From Caecitellus pseudoparvulus (lineage: Eukaryota > Bigyra: Bicosoecida), in contig CBFFRQ010000034.1 in the NCBI GenBank assembly GCA_965644315.1, positions 175,492 through 239,491 on the forward strand: 64,000 nucleotides of DNA, given 5' to 3'. A program made the translations under genes and the position numbers. Within the stretch, counting starts at the first letter, position 1. The number at the start of each line of letters is the position of its first letter. The notes beneath the pieces were generated by a model. The model saw only the letters and a list, made by a program, of their open reading frames with translations, did no database searches and was not told where the DNA came from. Shown here one piece after another: positions 1-12,300 of this stretch.

Positions 1-2624
1 CCCCCCCACAAACGTGACGTCTGAGCCCAGCTCCGTGCGCAGCTGTCCGAACGAGGCAGCCGAGGTGCTTGCCAGGTCCACTTGCCCAGCCACCGTGCCA
101 TCCATGCCTGGCAGCCCATGGCACACGTCACGTGCCTCCTCTGCCGTCATGGAGCCTGCGACACTCTGCGTCTGTACGCACGAGTGCCCAGTGTCCACCG
201 TTCCCACGGGGCACTGCCACGCAGATGGACCCAGGATATTTGCCGTACTTGAGGACGGGGCCTTGCACAGGGCCCCGACCTCACTGAGTGCGCAGCGCTT
301 GGGGCTGGCCGCATACGCGGCAGCGTCACAGTCGCATTCGATGTCATTCACGCGGATGTCTCTGGGAGCAAGAGGGGGGGGGGGGGGGGCTGTGAAGGGG
401 AGAAGAGCCCCCCTGGCGTAGGCAGCAAGACGCACGGAAAGTCTTTGCCAGTGGTGGTGAGGCAGTGCTGGCCTGTTGAACCTGCCCGGACTGTGTTGGT
501 GGGGTTCGGGCCTTCCCACCAATTGGCCGGGTATGACCCACTCGTGCCCAGTTCAGACGTCACCCCTGGGAAGCGGTCATCGCCCCACACCCACGTGCCT
601 TCTTCAGCTTCGTCAGTGGCGCCCAGCCAGCAGTACCCCCGTTCAGGAAGAGCGTTCCTGTGCAAGGAGAATGGGCAAAGTGCGAAGCGGTCAAGTAGAG
701 TCAATCGGTGGGCGACCGTGACACGCCCAAAGCCGCGCAACTCACATGGAACACATGCCAAACAGGAACTCCAGCTCATCTGTGCTGCCCACTGTGGCTA
801 GCTTTGCGGTGGCGTCAGCCGCGGCACACTCCACGTCACTGGACGGCTGATCCAGCCCCGCGGCGAGGAACTTGTAGCAGGCGGCAGGCTGGTTGCCAAT
901 GCTGGCGCGCACGAAGCCAGGAGGGCAGTCAGACGGCTGCAGCCTGCATGTGAACTGCTTCGGCGTGCCGCAGTCCGCGTCGGAGAGCTGGCCGTTGCTC
1001 TGCAGTGCAGCACAGTCTTCAGAGCCAGGGGCGCCGGACTCTGTGCGAGGGGGGGAGGGGTAAGTGCATGTGTGCAGGTGCCAGAGCAAAATGCGGCATT
1101 CAGGGTGACGACGCACCCCAGCAACCCGAGTTGATCTGTGGTTCGCAAAAAGTCGTGCTGTGGCCGTCATGCCACGTCCAGAGGGGGGCAGATGTGGCCC
1201 GGCTCATGCCCACCCAGCACTGCGACAAGGGGAGAGGGGTAGCAGACACACGGTGCAAATCAGTAACGCGGGCATGGGTTGCACATCGCGCGTGCAGTGC
1301 CTCACATCTTGTCCAGTGCTGGCGCCCTGGCACAGTCCTGAGAGGAAGGTCTGCGTTGGGGACGTGAAGAAAGATACCATGTATCCGCCCTCGCCCTCAC
1401 AGTGTGTCTGCGCGTCGGCAAAGGTCTTCGCCTCCGGCACGTGCTTGAAGCAGCCGACATCTCCCACGCCGTCGTCGTTGAAGGTCCAGCCCGCGGGGCA
1501 GACGATTCCCGCCCCGTCGCTGCCTGAGCAACCAGCCGTGGAAAGGCCTGTCGTGTCCCCAAAGCGCCCCTGGGGACACGCTGAGCACGCAGTCTGCCCA
1601 GGCGCATCCTGGTACTTGCCCACTTCGCTGTGTGGGGCAGTTTGGTGTGCGAGGCGTGACGAGGCTGCGATCGCAGCAGAGCATGTGTCGAACTCACCAG
1701 GCTGTGCACACCTCAGTGCCGGGTGTGTCCGAGTAGTACCCGGGGGGACACTCAGTGCAGGCGTCATTCAAACCAATGTACCACCCCGCGAAGCACGCTT
1801 CACAGGCTGTGGCTCCTGGGTTGGACGTTGTGGCAGCGGGACACCTGCGCGAGAGAGCAGCAGACCCCATGGCTGATGCTCGGTCAGCTGTGCGTAGAAG
1901 CACGACAAGCTCAGACGCACGATTCACAGGCTGTGGCACCTCCAATTTCCATGTACGTATCGGCGGGGCAATCGGTACACGAAGTTGCGCCGGTGGACGC
2001 TTGGAAGCGGCCTGCGGGAGTGCGGAAATTGACGCTCAAGCACACCCTCAACGCCTACGCGCGCGGGGTAACGCACCCGCAGCACACTGTCCACATGCTG
2101 ACATCCCTGATGAAGCTTGAAATGACCCTGTGGAGTAGGGGCAGTGAGGTGTCGCAGCGTATCCAAGGGGGAGCGTCGGTCAGGGAGCAATCGCAGCGTT
2201 TCGCACACACCAGCATCGCAGTCTGTGCACTCTGTGGACTTCTCGACGGCGGAGAACTTGCCTGCAGGACGGGACGAAACATGTGAACGCTAGACGCCAT
2301 ATTCGCAGTACATCCCTGACGACTCACCGCTGGCACAGTCGTGGCAGTGGTCACCGTCGCCGTATGTGCCGCGAGGGCAGTCCAGGCATGTGGTCGAGGG
2401 CAGATCGAACTGCTGCCCGGCATCACACAGCTGCAACTTGCGTGCACTGAGAGGATGCCCTGTATTCGCATCACTGCGGAGGAGAAGGAGGCTTCGTTTG
2501 CCCTTGGCAGGGCGGAAGCCTGAGGCTTGGCAGGGGGAACGCACTTTTCCAGCCGCCTGTCCAAGGCGCCGCTGGCTACGGCAGTGCGAAGAAGAAGGGC
2601 AATGACAAGCACAATGGGGAGCAT
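1..2624 (-). CDS. Multi-exon secreted or surface protein with GCC2/GCC3 Cys-rich repeats and C-type lectin domains (3' end beyond the window)
   Basis: I assembled nine exons on the minus strand by eye: 2545-2624, 2328-2473, 2211-2261, 1921-2011, 1698-1844, 1306-1627, 746-1038, 436-657 and 361 to the left edge. Every junction is GT-AG, mostly GTGCGT or GTGAGT to CAG, and all phases agree, giving 571 residues before the edge. The start at 2624 yields a clean signal peptide (MLPIVLVIALLLRTAVASG); an in-frame ATG at 2798 would add 58 residues. Residues about 36-190 hold repeated CxxCPxGxY and CxxC motifs typical of the GCC2/GCC3 (ephrin-receptor-like) family. Exon 6 begins a C-type lectin-like domain (CPAGWTFND). 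Exons 7-9 form a fuller one with WLGATDEAEEGTWVWGDD and QHCLTTTGK, and a third starts at CPVGTVDTGHSC. These folds usually bind glycans or proteins outside the cell; the ligand is unknown. The exon 6/7 acceptor is the least certain junction because two AG choices sit side by side. Confidence 0.82.
362..435 (-). other. Intron with a 16-C polypyrimidine tract
   Basis: This intron lies between exons 8 and 9 of the lectin-domain gene. On the coding (minus) strand its 3' end is an uninterrupted run of 16 C (plus-strand G run at 374-389) a few bases before the CAG acceptor. Joining the exons restores the end of the second C-type lectin domain, which supports the call. The homopolymer length is prone to sequencing error but cannot affect the reading frame. 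Confidence 0.75.
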
Positions 2625-3352
2625 GCCGGCTCGCCCATAGAGCCGTGGAGCCTCCTGGGCTTCCCTGTGGGAAGGCATTGCAGGGACCCCGCTACGCCGC
2701 TGTTGCAGGCGACGCGGCGTCTCAACTTTGGCAGGGTCTGCTGTCCCCTGTGCTGCTGCATTCATCTTGCTGACGACACAACCGGAGGAAAACACCAACA
2801 GCGCACTTTAAGCGCGGCAGTTATTGCCGTGGGTGGCCGAGTCACAGGAGCTGGCTGGCCCGTGTGCGAGGGTGGTGCAGTGCGGCACGCGCTGATGGAA
2901 GCGTTCACCTGCCCGACCAACAGACACCCTGCTGGAGGAACTAGCCTGCCCACGGCTCGCTCAAGCAAGTCGTGTAGCAGCTGCCGTGTTGTGGGCGATG
3001 CGGTGCGCACGTTTGGCCAGCGTCTGCTGACAAGCGTGGGTTGGTGAAGTTAGGCCGCCGGCGGCAATTGCGCTGCTCCGTGATGCGTCAGGGGTGCTCC
3101 AGGTCAGGCCGCGGGAGTGACTGACACTGCGACGCAGGACCCATTACACACCACACTCAGTGCAAGCTGAGTTCTACCCTCACTCTCACGCAAAGACGCG
3201 CTCGCGCTGACGTTAGCGTGCGTTCAGTGCGCCGGTGCCGTGTTCGAGTGTGGGAGGACAGCGGAAAGGCGCTGGGCGCGTTTGCTGCCAGCTGCCTCAG
3301 GCGCGCTCGCCATACCCAGGCCGCGTGCACGCGCTGTAGCCAACCAACTGCA
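2625..3352. promoter_or_regulatory. Intergenic region between divergent secretory-pathway genes
   Basis: About 730 bp separate the ATG of the minus-strand lectin-domain gene (2624) from the ATG of the plus-strand giant gene (3353). I see no credible coding exon here, and no TATA box or other core promoter motif that I could defend. The head-to-head layout implies that both promoters lie in this interval and may be shared. Minus-strand ATGs at 2798, 2765 and 2678 are in frame with the lectin gene, so part of the left side could be its 5' UTR or an N-terminal extension. Confidence 0.5.
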
Positions 3353-6300
3353 ATGAACATACTGAATCGCCTTCCACTGGCGCTCCTGGCGTGCTGCTGC
3401 CTTCTGTGGGCAGCGCAGGGCGTGGAAGTGTACGAGTGGAACTTGAGACACGCAGGCAGGCACGGCGGCAGCGGGGCAGGAGGTTCCGCCTTTGGCTTGT
3501 CGTGCCTGTGGGGCAGGAGCTCCAGCGTCGTGGACGGACACGATTCCCCTACATCCCCTCCCGGCCTGGAGCTGTTCATGGCCCGGGAGTGTGTGCCGTT
3601 GAAGCGTCAGAGTGCTTCGCAGTGGGCTCGTGTGTCGGATCCAGACGGCTCCTTCGAGGGGCGCCCTGATGAAGAGCTGCCCCTGGTCGCGTGGCGTGCA
3701 GGGAACGGCCACGTGACGCTCATGGGGCACGAAGATGAGCGAGTACAGAGCTTGAACATGTGCGTGCTGCGAGAGGGGGCGGCGCAGGGAAGGGGCGATG
3801 CCACACCATCTCCCTGCCTGCACGCGCCGTCATGCACTGCACCACGTTTCGTTCGCACTTGCGCAGGAAGCGAGGGCTGCTGGCCTCCATGCAGGTGTCC
3901 CTGCCCGAGACCTTTGTGGCTGGCCAGACGTGGTCCGCGGAGGAGATGTGCGACGTGGGGCTCGGCGTGTGGCAGTACCGTGTCGTGGCAGGCGAGGCGC
4001 AGGGTTCCTCTGCCACGGTGGTGAAGGCGCTGGACCAGAGTGCCTTGCGCCCAGGCAAGAACGTACACGATGGCATGTTGTTGGCCAAGGAGTTTACGTA
4101 CGAGTTGGTCCGGTCGGCGGCGGGGCAGTGGCGCATCGTGTCGGGGCGTGCCACGGTCAGCGCTTCTGCTGAGATGCCGCACTCGGCTCGAGACAGTCAC
4201 GGAGGCGATCGACCCCACCACGTCTTTGACAACCACGGCGTGGACGAGGCAGCGACGGGGGACATCATGCAGCCGTGGACGATGACCATTGACTTCACCC
4301 TGCTGCACTCGGACGACGTGGAGCTGGCAGGGCGGGTTCCCGAGGAACGGGCGTTTCACGCCGTGCCTGCGGATTTCGTGCACCAGCTTGCTGGCGCCGT
4401 GACGCTGCTGCCGCACGAGCTGGCGGCAGGGGCACGCCGCCTGCATGCGCCTCACCTGGATGATGCACATGGCTCGGGCATGCACCCCGCTGAGCTGGCA
4501 GTGGACAACTCTGACATGGAGGAGGCAGTGCCTGAGAGCTTGCGCCCTCACATCGCCGGCGTGATGGCTGGCTTGATCGACGCGGGGTACTACGTCGAGT
4601 GCTTCAGCCGCGGCGGGCAGAAGGGCGCGCCCTCTCGCCCACCACGGCATGCTGCTGAAGCCTCGGCCAGCAACCCAGACGCCCTCGCCTCGCCTGCCGA
4701 GTGTGCGACACAGCTGCCGCTGGCCATGCGGCTGTCTTCGGACCTGAAGGCGCAGGTGCTGGGCCTGGTGGCGTCCCACAAGGACTTCCTGCCCCTGCCC
4801 GCCACCGTGCAACACTCCCTGCTGGGGGGTGTTGCAGCGCTGGGTGACGCGCCGTGCCAGGATGTCCTGGTGGGGCTGCTGGAGGATCGGTGGGTCATGG
4901 ACGGCGCCAGCGAGGAGCTGGTGAACCACATCGCCCTCGCCCTCATGCACCTGGACAAGCCCTCCGACAGCACCCTGCACCGCCTGCTGGCAGTGCTGGA
5001 TGCCGAGGAGGTGGACTGGTACCACCGCTCTCGCTTGCTGCTGGCACTGGGCGCCATGGGCTCCACGCTGCCGCCTGGTTCCCCCATGCACACTGAAGTG
5101 TTGCGAGCTCTGGACGACGAGTGGACCATCCTGCACACTCTGCATGGGCACGCCGAGGCGTCTTGGGCAGTGTATGAGCAAGGGGCGCAGGACATCATGG
5201 ATCGCATGTCCGTGTCTGAGCTTGGGCGGTGGGTGGTGGGGCTGCGGCACTGGGCTGATCCCCGTGCTGCGGCAGAAGCCTGGGAGCACGCCACCCCTGC
5301 CCAGCGGTCCAGCTGGACAGAGGACTTGAAACAGACCCTGGCTTCCGAGCTGAAACTAGCAGATGAAGCGGCTGCACGAGATGCACAGCTGCAGGATGCA
5401 GCAGCTGCCGCCTGCTCCGATGCCGCCGTGCTGGGCGCTGCCGAGGCGTCCTTCATGGCTGGGCGGCGTCTGGGCGAACACGCGTCCAACGCCAGTCGCG
5501 CGCTGTTGTCTCGCAGCATCCAGTCCCTGTGCCAGGACACTGTGCGGCGGGAGATGCAGGCTTCTGGCGTGCGCCACGCAGCGGCAGGGGGCGGGGCGCT
5601 GGGCCCTGACCCCGTCGCCGCTGCCCGGGCAGCACGGGGCGTGGAGGACCCCCTGCAGCGGGCCGCTGAGGGGCTGCCTGACGCGGCCCATGCTGCGTCT
5701 GGGCTCGTCACGCTCATGCACGCGTACGGCAACATGCGCGTGGAGGGGCGGCAGGAGCGGGTGCTGCCTTTCCTCACACACTCCAAGCGCACCCTGCGCC
5801 GGCACGCTTTCAGCGTCCTGGAGCACTGGACTGCTCTGGCCATCAACGTGGAAGAGGTGCTGGTGGAGACGCTGGTGGCTGAGGACTCTGACGAGGCCAT
5901 GCGTGCTCACGCCGTGGCAGCGCTGGAGGCCATCCCCGCTGGGCGCCTGACGCCTGCCACGACAGCCACTCTGGCAGGCATGCTGGAAGCTGGCTCCCTG
6001 CGCAACTGGGAGGACTGCGTGGACCTGTGCACAGCGCCTTGTGTGCATCGCTCCCTGGACCGCTGCGACCGCCAGTGCCGCACGCAGTGCACCCACGACC
6101 AGGCCATGGCGCAGAGCGTCGCACGTGTCCTGGCCAAGCACCTCCCTGCGCCCGATGCCAACGCGCCACTGCACGCTGACGAGCTGGTGCAGGCTGCCTC
6201 TGTGCCTGCTCGGCGTGCAGAGGCCATGCAGGGTCGGGTGGCGGCCTGGACTGGCTCGCCAGCACTGGGCTCCCGGGTCTTGGCTGCTCGACGCAGTCTG

Positions 6301-9300
6301 ACCTCCATCTGGGAGCGCATCTTGGAGGTGCTGAGTCCCAGCAACACGAAGGTGTACGTTAAGTTGGGGTCAGATGAAAGTTGGGGTTCGCTCCTGGGGA
6401 GCAAGTACATCGGAGCGTACATTGGCTTCAAACTGCGAAACTCAGTTGAGCTGGACCTGAGCTTGTTTGGCGCGCTGTTTGAGGTAGACGTCTTTAACAC
6501 AGCTCGTATGTCCGCGTACATCATGCGGTATGAGCTTGTGTTCATCGATGCTAAAGCCGCCCTCAACTTTGGCTTCTCCTCTCTTGGCCTTGTGCCGCGA
6601 GACCTGCTGTCCAACTTCAACGATTTCGCCGACAACATCATCACCAGCGTCAAGTCCATCGCAGAGAAGCTGCTGGGAATTGCAGAACAGGTGGAAAGCT
6701 TGCTCCGAATCGGCGTGTCCTACTTTGATGCAGTTCAGGACCAGCTCGCGGAGTACATCGAAGCTGTGCAAGGCTTCGTCGATGCACTGCTGGACACCCA
6801 AGGCGTGCTGGACATTGTCAATGCCTATCTGGACCAAGCACTTGAGTTCCTCCGGGTTCAAGAGTTCATTGATGCCGTGGATGGCCAGCTGGCAGCGGTG
6901 CAGGAGAAGCTGGAGTACATCGCCGATCCCCCCGTGATCGAGATGATCCAGGGCCACCTGGACAACGTGAACAACTGGTATGAACGCATCGCTGGCTATG
7001 GAGATCACGTGCTAGATGTTCTGGATAGGGTTGATGCTGTCCTTGCAAAGGGAAGCTCATTCGTTGACGGGATTGTGGCTGACGCGCAGAAAGTGCGTGA
7101 TACAATCTTCCTCATCGACAGCGTCGTGTCCGGATCTGGTGGCGCTCTTGCCCCGTTTGCAGCGCTTCTGCAGGGCGGTCTCGGCCCTGAAACATCAGCT
7201 GCTGTGGATGTCATTCAAGACAACCTTGACGTGTCGTTCATGACGTCTCGTTTTGAGCGGGTCCGGCCTGAAATTGAGGCTGCTGTGGCTAAACTGGAGT
7301 CTTTCTCAGAGTCCCTACAGCTGGGGTCTGCAGATGACGTTGCATCAAATCCTTTCGAAGCACTAGTTATCGATGCTGCGCGCAAGCATAGTGCGACGCT
7401 GGCTGACCTTGCGGTCGGCCTGAACTCAACCGTTTCTGCGGCTCTGACTGAGCTGGAGGCTGCAGGCCTGGCGCTGAGGTCTTCATTGCACCGCAGCGCA
7501 AGCTCAGACCCTGCTTCTGTGTCTGACTTCAACACAGCCAGGCACCAACTCGGTGAGGCTGTGGCAAACTTGACTTCGTTCATTGAGACGACGAGTTTGC
7601 TGGTCGTGTGGGCTGCTTCAGAGCTTGATGTGGAGTCTGACGTGCTCGTCGCTGAAGCTGCAGCTGAGTCTGCCCAGCAGCAGTACTCAGGGTCGGCATA
7701 TTTCGGAGGTTTGCCACACGAGTCACTCTTGGACCCGGCATCGGCTATCTCAGGTTCGCTGCAGGCGTTGCTTGGCGCGCTTGCGTCGAGTCGCTTGGAG
7801 CTTGGCCAAGACGTGGCCTCCCTCGCAGAAGAAGCATGGCGAGCACGGGTCGCAAGCTGGCCCGCTATGCTTGATGCTAGCATTCTTGCGAGTGCTGAAG
7901 CTTTGCAATCTGCTTGCCAGCAAGTGTTGGAGTCGCCTCCTGCTCTTTCGTTACCTGGTCATTGGCACAGCATTGCCGCAGCTTCTGTGGGCGGCGCTGC
8001 CTTTGAAGATTTTGCACAGGGTACTAGCGCGCAGAACGAAACAAGGGCTGTGTTGTTCCTTGCCTTTCAAACTGCTCTTTTGAACGCCTTGCCTGTATCG
8101 AGCTCTTCCACAGCACTTGCGGCAGCCATGGAGTCTGCCGAAGTGGCCGTGGCTTCTGGAGAAGCTGTCTTGCGTGCCGTGCCTGGTGCTGTGTCGCGCC
8201 TCATTGAAGGAGCTGCTCAAGCGGCTTCCCGAGTCGGCCCTCGCGCTCAGGATCTGATGAGCGCTGCAAGGGTTGTCTGCACGCAAGCGCTTGAGCTGCT
8301 GCCTGAGAGCTGGACTAGTGCCGAACAGGAAGCTATGGCAAAGGCTGTAACTACCGAGAGTCGGTTCCAAAAGTTTGCCAGAGCGCCAGGTGATGCCTGG
8401 CAACTGGCCCAAGCCTTGGAATCTACCTGCGTGGTGCCGGCCTGCGGCTCCGCAGCACGTCTGCTGTTCACAGCCCATGCTTCCCTGGTTGGGCTTCGCC
8501 TTGTTCTGGACGGGAATGACGAAGCGGATGCTCTGAATGACCCAGATCTCACAGTTGAGCAAACAATTGCCACTTTTGCCAGCGCCGGCCAGTTTGCCCC
8601 CCACGCTTTGCTGCGCTGGGTGAACGACAGCAGCCCCTTGCCAGATGACATCCTTGACTTGGCTTGGGAAGTTGGTTTCTCGGGTGCACTGAACACGACA
8701 ATACCTGGAACCTCCGATGCTGCCGCCCAGTGCGGGCTTGCTCTGGCGGGGAGCGGTTCAGGCGGTACCTTGCTTGCGCCATGCTTGGCGCTGAACTCGG
8801 CCGCCAACGAAACTGTAATTGCGAGCGCACTTTCGTGCGAGGCTGCACTGGCTACGGTAGCTGGTGTACCTGGGTGCTCCCTAGTGGCCAGTACGCTGCA
8901 ATCTGCACTTGAGGTGGCTCTCCCTTTTGTTTCTGCTGACGTCTCGCAAGGAAGCCTACTTTCCTTCGTGTCGCATCTGGCTTCTTGGATGACAGCTACG
9001 GAATCCGCTCCAACTTTGGCAGGTGCAGCACTCGCAGCAAGTCACATCCCACCCTCCTTGCTGTCATCCTTTGCCCCACTGAAACAGGCCCATTCTGCGT
9101 CCTTGAAGTCTTTGTCTGTGTCAGGCTCAAGCTGGATAGATCGCTCGACGGCTATGCTCGCCCACAGCTCTGGAAACTGGTCGGGCTCACCGATCAGCAT
9201 GGAAGATACTCTCCTACTATGTGCTGGTGCCTCCTCTCCAATCCTTGAAGACGCACACTCCCATGTCATTGCTGCCGCTGAGCACTATACCGCTGTCAAA

Positions 9301-12300
9301 ACTGCTCACGAGTCATGGAGCACGGGCAACGTCACTCTCTTGCGCCCAGCTGCTGCAAGCCTTTCGCCCTGGGCTGGCCATTGCAGCAAGGAGAGCTTTC
9401 CGAGCAATGGTTTTTGTTCCATTCTGGCTTGTCTCTACGCAGGAGGACTTGGTGCTTTGTCCGTCCAGGTTGACGGCTCGGTTGACCACACCGCGCCCTC
9501 CGATTGGGGTCAGAATTCCGTGAATGATGCCGCACTTTTCCAGGCGGGATTTTCTCCGTCCGATGAAGAATTGCCTGCACTTGCTTCAGTCCTTTCGCCA
9601 ACCATTACGCTGACCCAGTTCGGGTCCGAAGCACTGCTGCGCGCTAAAGAAGTGTCGGATGCGAACGCAACCGACGCATGGACAGCCTTTGAGACTGCAG
9701 TGGGGACAGCATTTTTGGATAGTGCGCTGTTCGGGCTCTCAACGGTTATTTCGCTGCCCAGTGTGGGAGGAAGCATGTCAGCGTTCCAGGCGTCCTGGAG
9801 CGCGTTGGCCGCTGAGTCAGTGGCAGCTGATGAAGCAATAGATGTGGCTGTGGCTATTGATAGTGCTCTGAGCAGCGCCCAGGCACAGCTTCGAGCACAG
9901 CTAAATGTGACCGAGGCAAACTTCACCCGTCTTTCGGAGTTGGCGCAGTCAGTGTGCTCGGTGGCGGAGACAAGTGAGGCAGACATCATGACGTTGGCGG
10001 CCTGCTCCTCCGAACCTGTCAGCCCTTTTGACCTTGCCGTAGCTGCTTGTGCTTTCAGGACTCAACTGGCGAACTTGCTGCACTACTGCTCTATGGCCAC
10101 AGAGCAGCAACACCTTGTTCTGGCCATGTCCGCGGTGTTTAATGCCGATGATGGCCAGCGGGGTTCCCTGCAGGACTTGCTTGCAGAGGGGCACCTGCAT
10201 GTTGTGGAAAGTGCCCTCGAAAGCTGGCTGTCAGACTGGAAGCTTGACGCTCTTCCATCCGGAGCGTTGTCTCAGATTGCAGCTTGGTCACAGAGCGCCC
10301 CCCCTCTTGGAGGCGTGTTGGCCCCTCTTTCTCCCTGTACAGCTGAGGATGCTTGCTTCGGCATGGACTACTGGCACGTGCATGATGCCTACAAGGCACT
10401 GTCAACCCTCCACACAGCAAGCAGTTCACCACTGCTTGCGTCATCCTCAGCACTCACAGAAGTACCCGTGGCATCTTTGGATGCATTGCAGGTAGCGGTG
10501 GAGTCCGCGGCAGGCATCGTGAACCAAACGTCTCTGGGGGCGCTCCATGCGGTTCGTGAGAACGTTTGGCTCCTCTCCGTTCTGGAAGTACATGGCAGTG
10601 CTGTCGTGCAAGATCTGGCTGCACATGGCACCGACGTGTCCATCCCTGGCTCTGGGGAAAGACTTGCTTTGCTCCTGCACACAGCTCAGACAGATGACAG
10701 AGTCGCAAGCTTGCCTGAGCGTGTGCAGTCCTCACTGGCCTCTGTGTGGGCAGAGGTCGACAGAGTTTGGCCAGGAGCAGCATCCTGTGACTCGTTACTG
10801 TCCTGCATCGCGACCAATGCGTCGGCTGTTGCAATAGATGCCCTCGCTTCTGCTGCATCAGATGGTATGGACGCCTTCCGCGTTGAAGCGTGGTGGAACG
10901 AAGCTGCTTCACTTTCGACAGAGGGGCTGGTGTCCGCACGGGCACTGCACACAGTCGCAGATTTGGTCGCAGCCCGGTCCGCCCTTAACCTGGATCGTTC
11001 CACGCAAACATTGGCGGCAGCGGAGGCTGCTCAGAAGCGCCTGCTGAGCTTGTCAAGCCTTGATGTAGACGTGACACGTGCCGGCCTCACGTCGCACAGC
11101 GTGCCTGCGGGCGACTTGGTGCTGAAGGCCCTTCGTGGTGGGACAGTCGGGGGCAACATGTCCCTGACAGCCCTTTCAGACACATGGCTGACACAATCAA
11201 GTTTAGCAGTGGCAGAGGGCCTTGTCGAGTTGGGCGCAGCTGTTGGGGCTGATAGCGTGGCACACTCGCTCGCTGGTGCCGTCACCCGTGGTCCAGTTGG
11301 GCCAGTGGAGTTTTCAACAGCTGCCCAAAGTTTTGGCGACCTATTGATATCAGCCGCTCGCCAGCCATTTGTCAAGGAATCTGCTCAAGCACTGTCATCC
11401 GCTGACATCAATCAGCGCATGTCCAGCCTGCATGGGTCGCTTACTGCGGCAGTCCGAGGACTCGTTGGCCTGTCCCAAAGCGCGGCAGCAGAAACAATGC
11501 CTGAAGGAGTTCCAAGCTTAATTCCTCTGTTTGATACCTCTGTGAGTTTGCTTTCAGCTGCCCAACTAGAGATTGGCGTGGTTGTTCAGTGCGAGGGGCC
11601 TTGCTCCGCTGGCGTGAGCGAGAGTGTCCTGCAACAGGCGGCTTACCTTCCCCTCCAAAAGGCAGGAAAAGCTGCTGTTAATGCTGCAGCAGCCTTAACT
11701 GATCTTGCTACTGTGTTCGGAGGGGCCTCCCTACCGAGTGACATAATTGCTTGGGCGGCAGGCCTGTCACCCCAGACTTCACGGGCTGTGAAGGCGGTGG
11801 CGGAGGACCTGTTGTCCACGGATGGCAGTATTAATGTGCTGTTTGGCGTTGGCATTCGCCTGCATGCATTGTCCTCTACTGCAGCAGATGCTAGCTTGCA
11901 CTTGCCCCAGGGAGGCACATGCATGGCTGCCATGTCTGCAGTTACGCGCGGTCACAACCCAGCTGTCCCCGAACTGTTGCGTCTTCAGAGCGAGGTGTCT
12001 TTTTGTGATGGGTCGCCGTGTCCTAGGTCAGCCCAGCAGGCGAGCTTGGCAGCCTTCCTGGCTCACTTGGCGGCGTCCGGCTGCTCGGGGCCATCAGACG
12101 ATGTTCTTTCTTTGTACGCCTTGCCAGCAATGACGATGCAGGGAGCGGCTGTGACTCGTCCCCTTGTGGGCGCCTCGCCGTTCGCCGAGGAGGCAGCTCT
12201 GCAGCTAGCTGGGGCCACAGCCTTCCATGCACTGGTGCACGGCACACAACCGACAACAAGCCTTCAATCAGCTGCGCTTGCATTTCTTGGGGACTTGATA

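Noticed and set aside
3218-3352. In-frame upstream start for the giant gene
   Set aside because: It would place 45 Arg/Cys-rich residues before an otherwise perfect signal peptide; 3353 is the better start.
4590-5900. Long minus-strand open frame (436 codons) opposite the lipid-transport domain
   Set aside because: Ser/Ala/Arg-rich shadow of a GC-rich coding strand; the plus strand carries recognisable domain motifs throughout.
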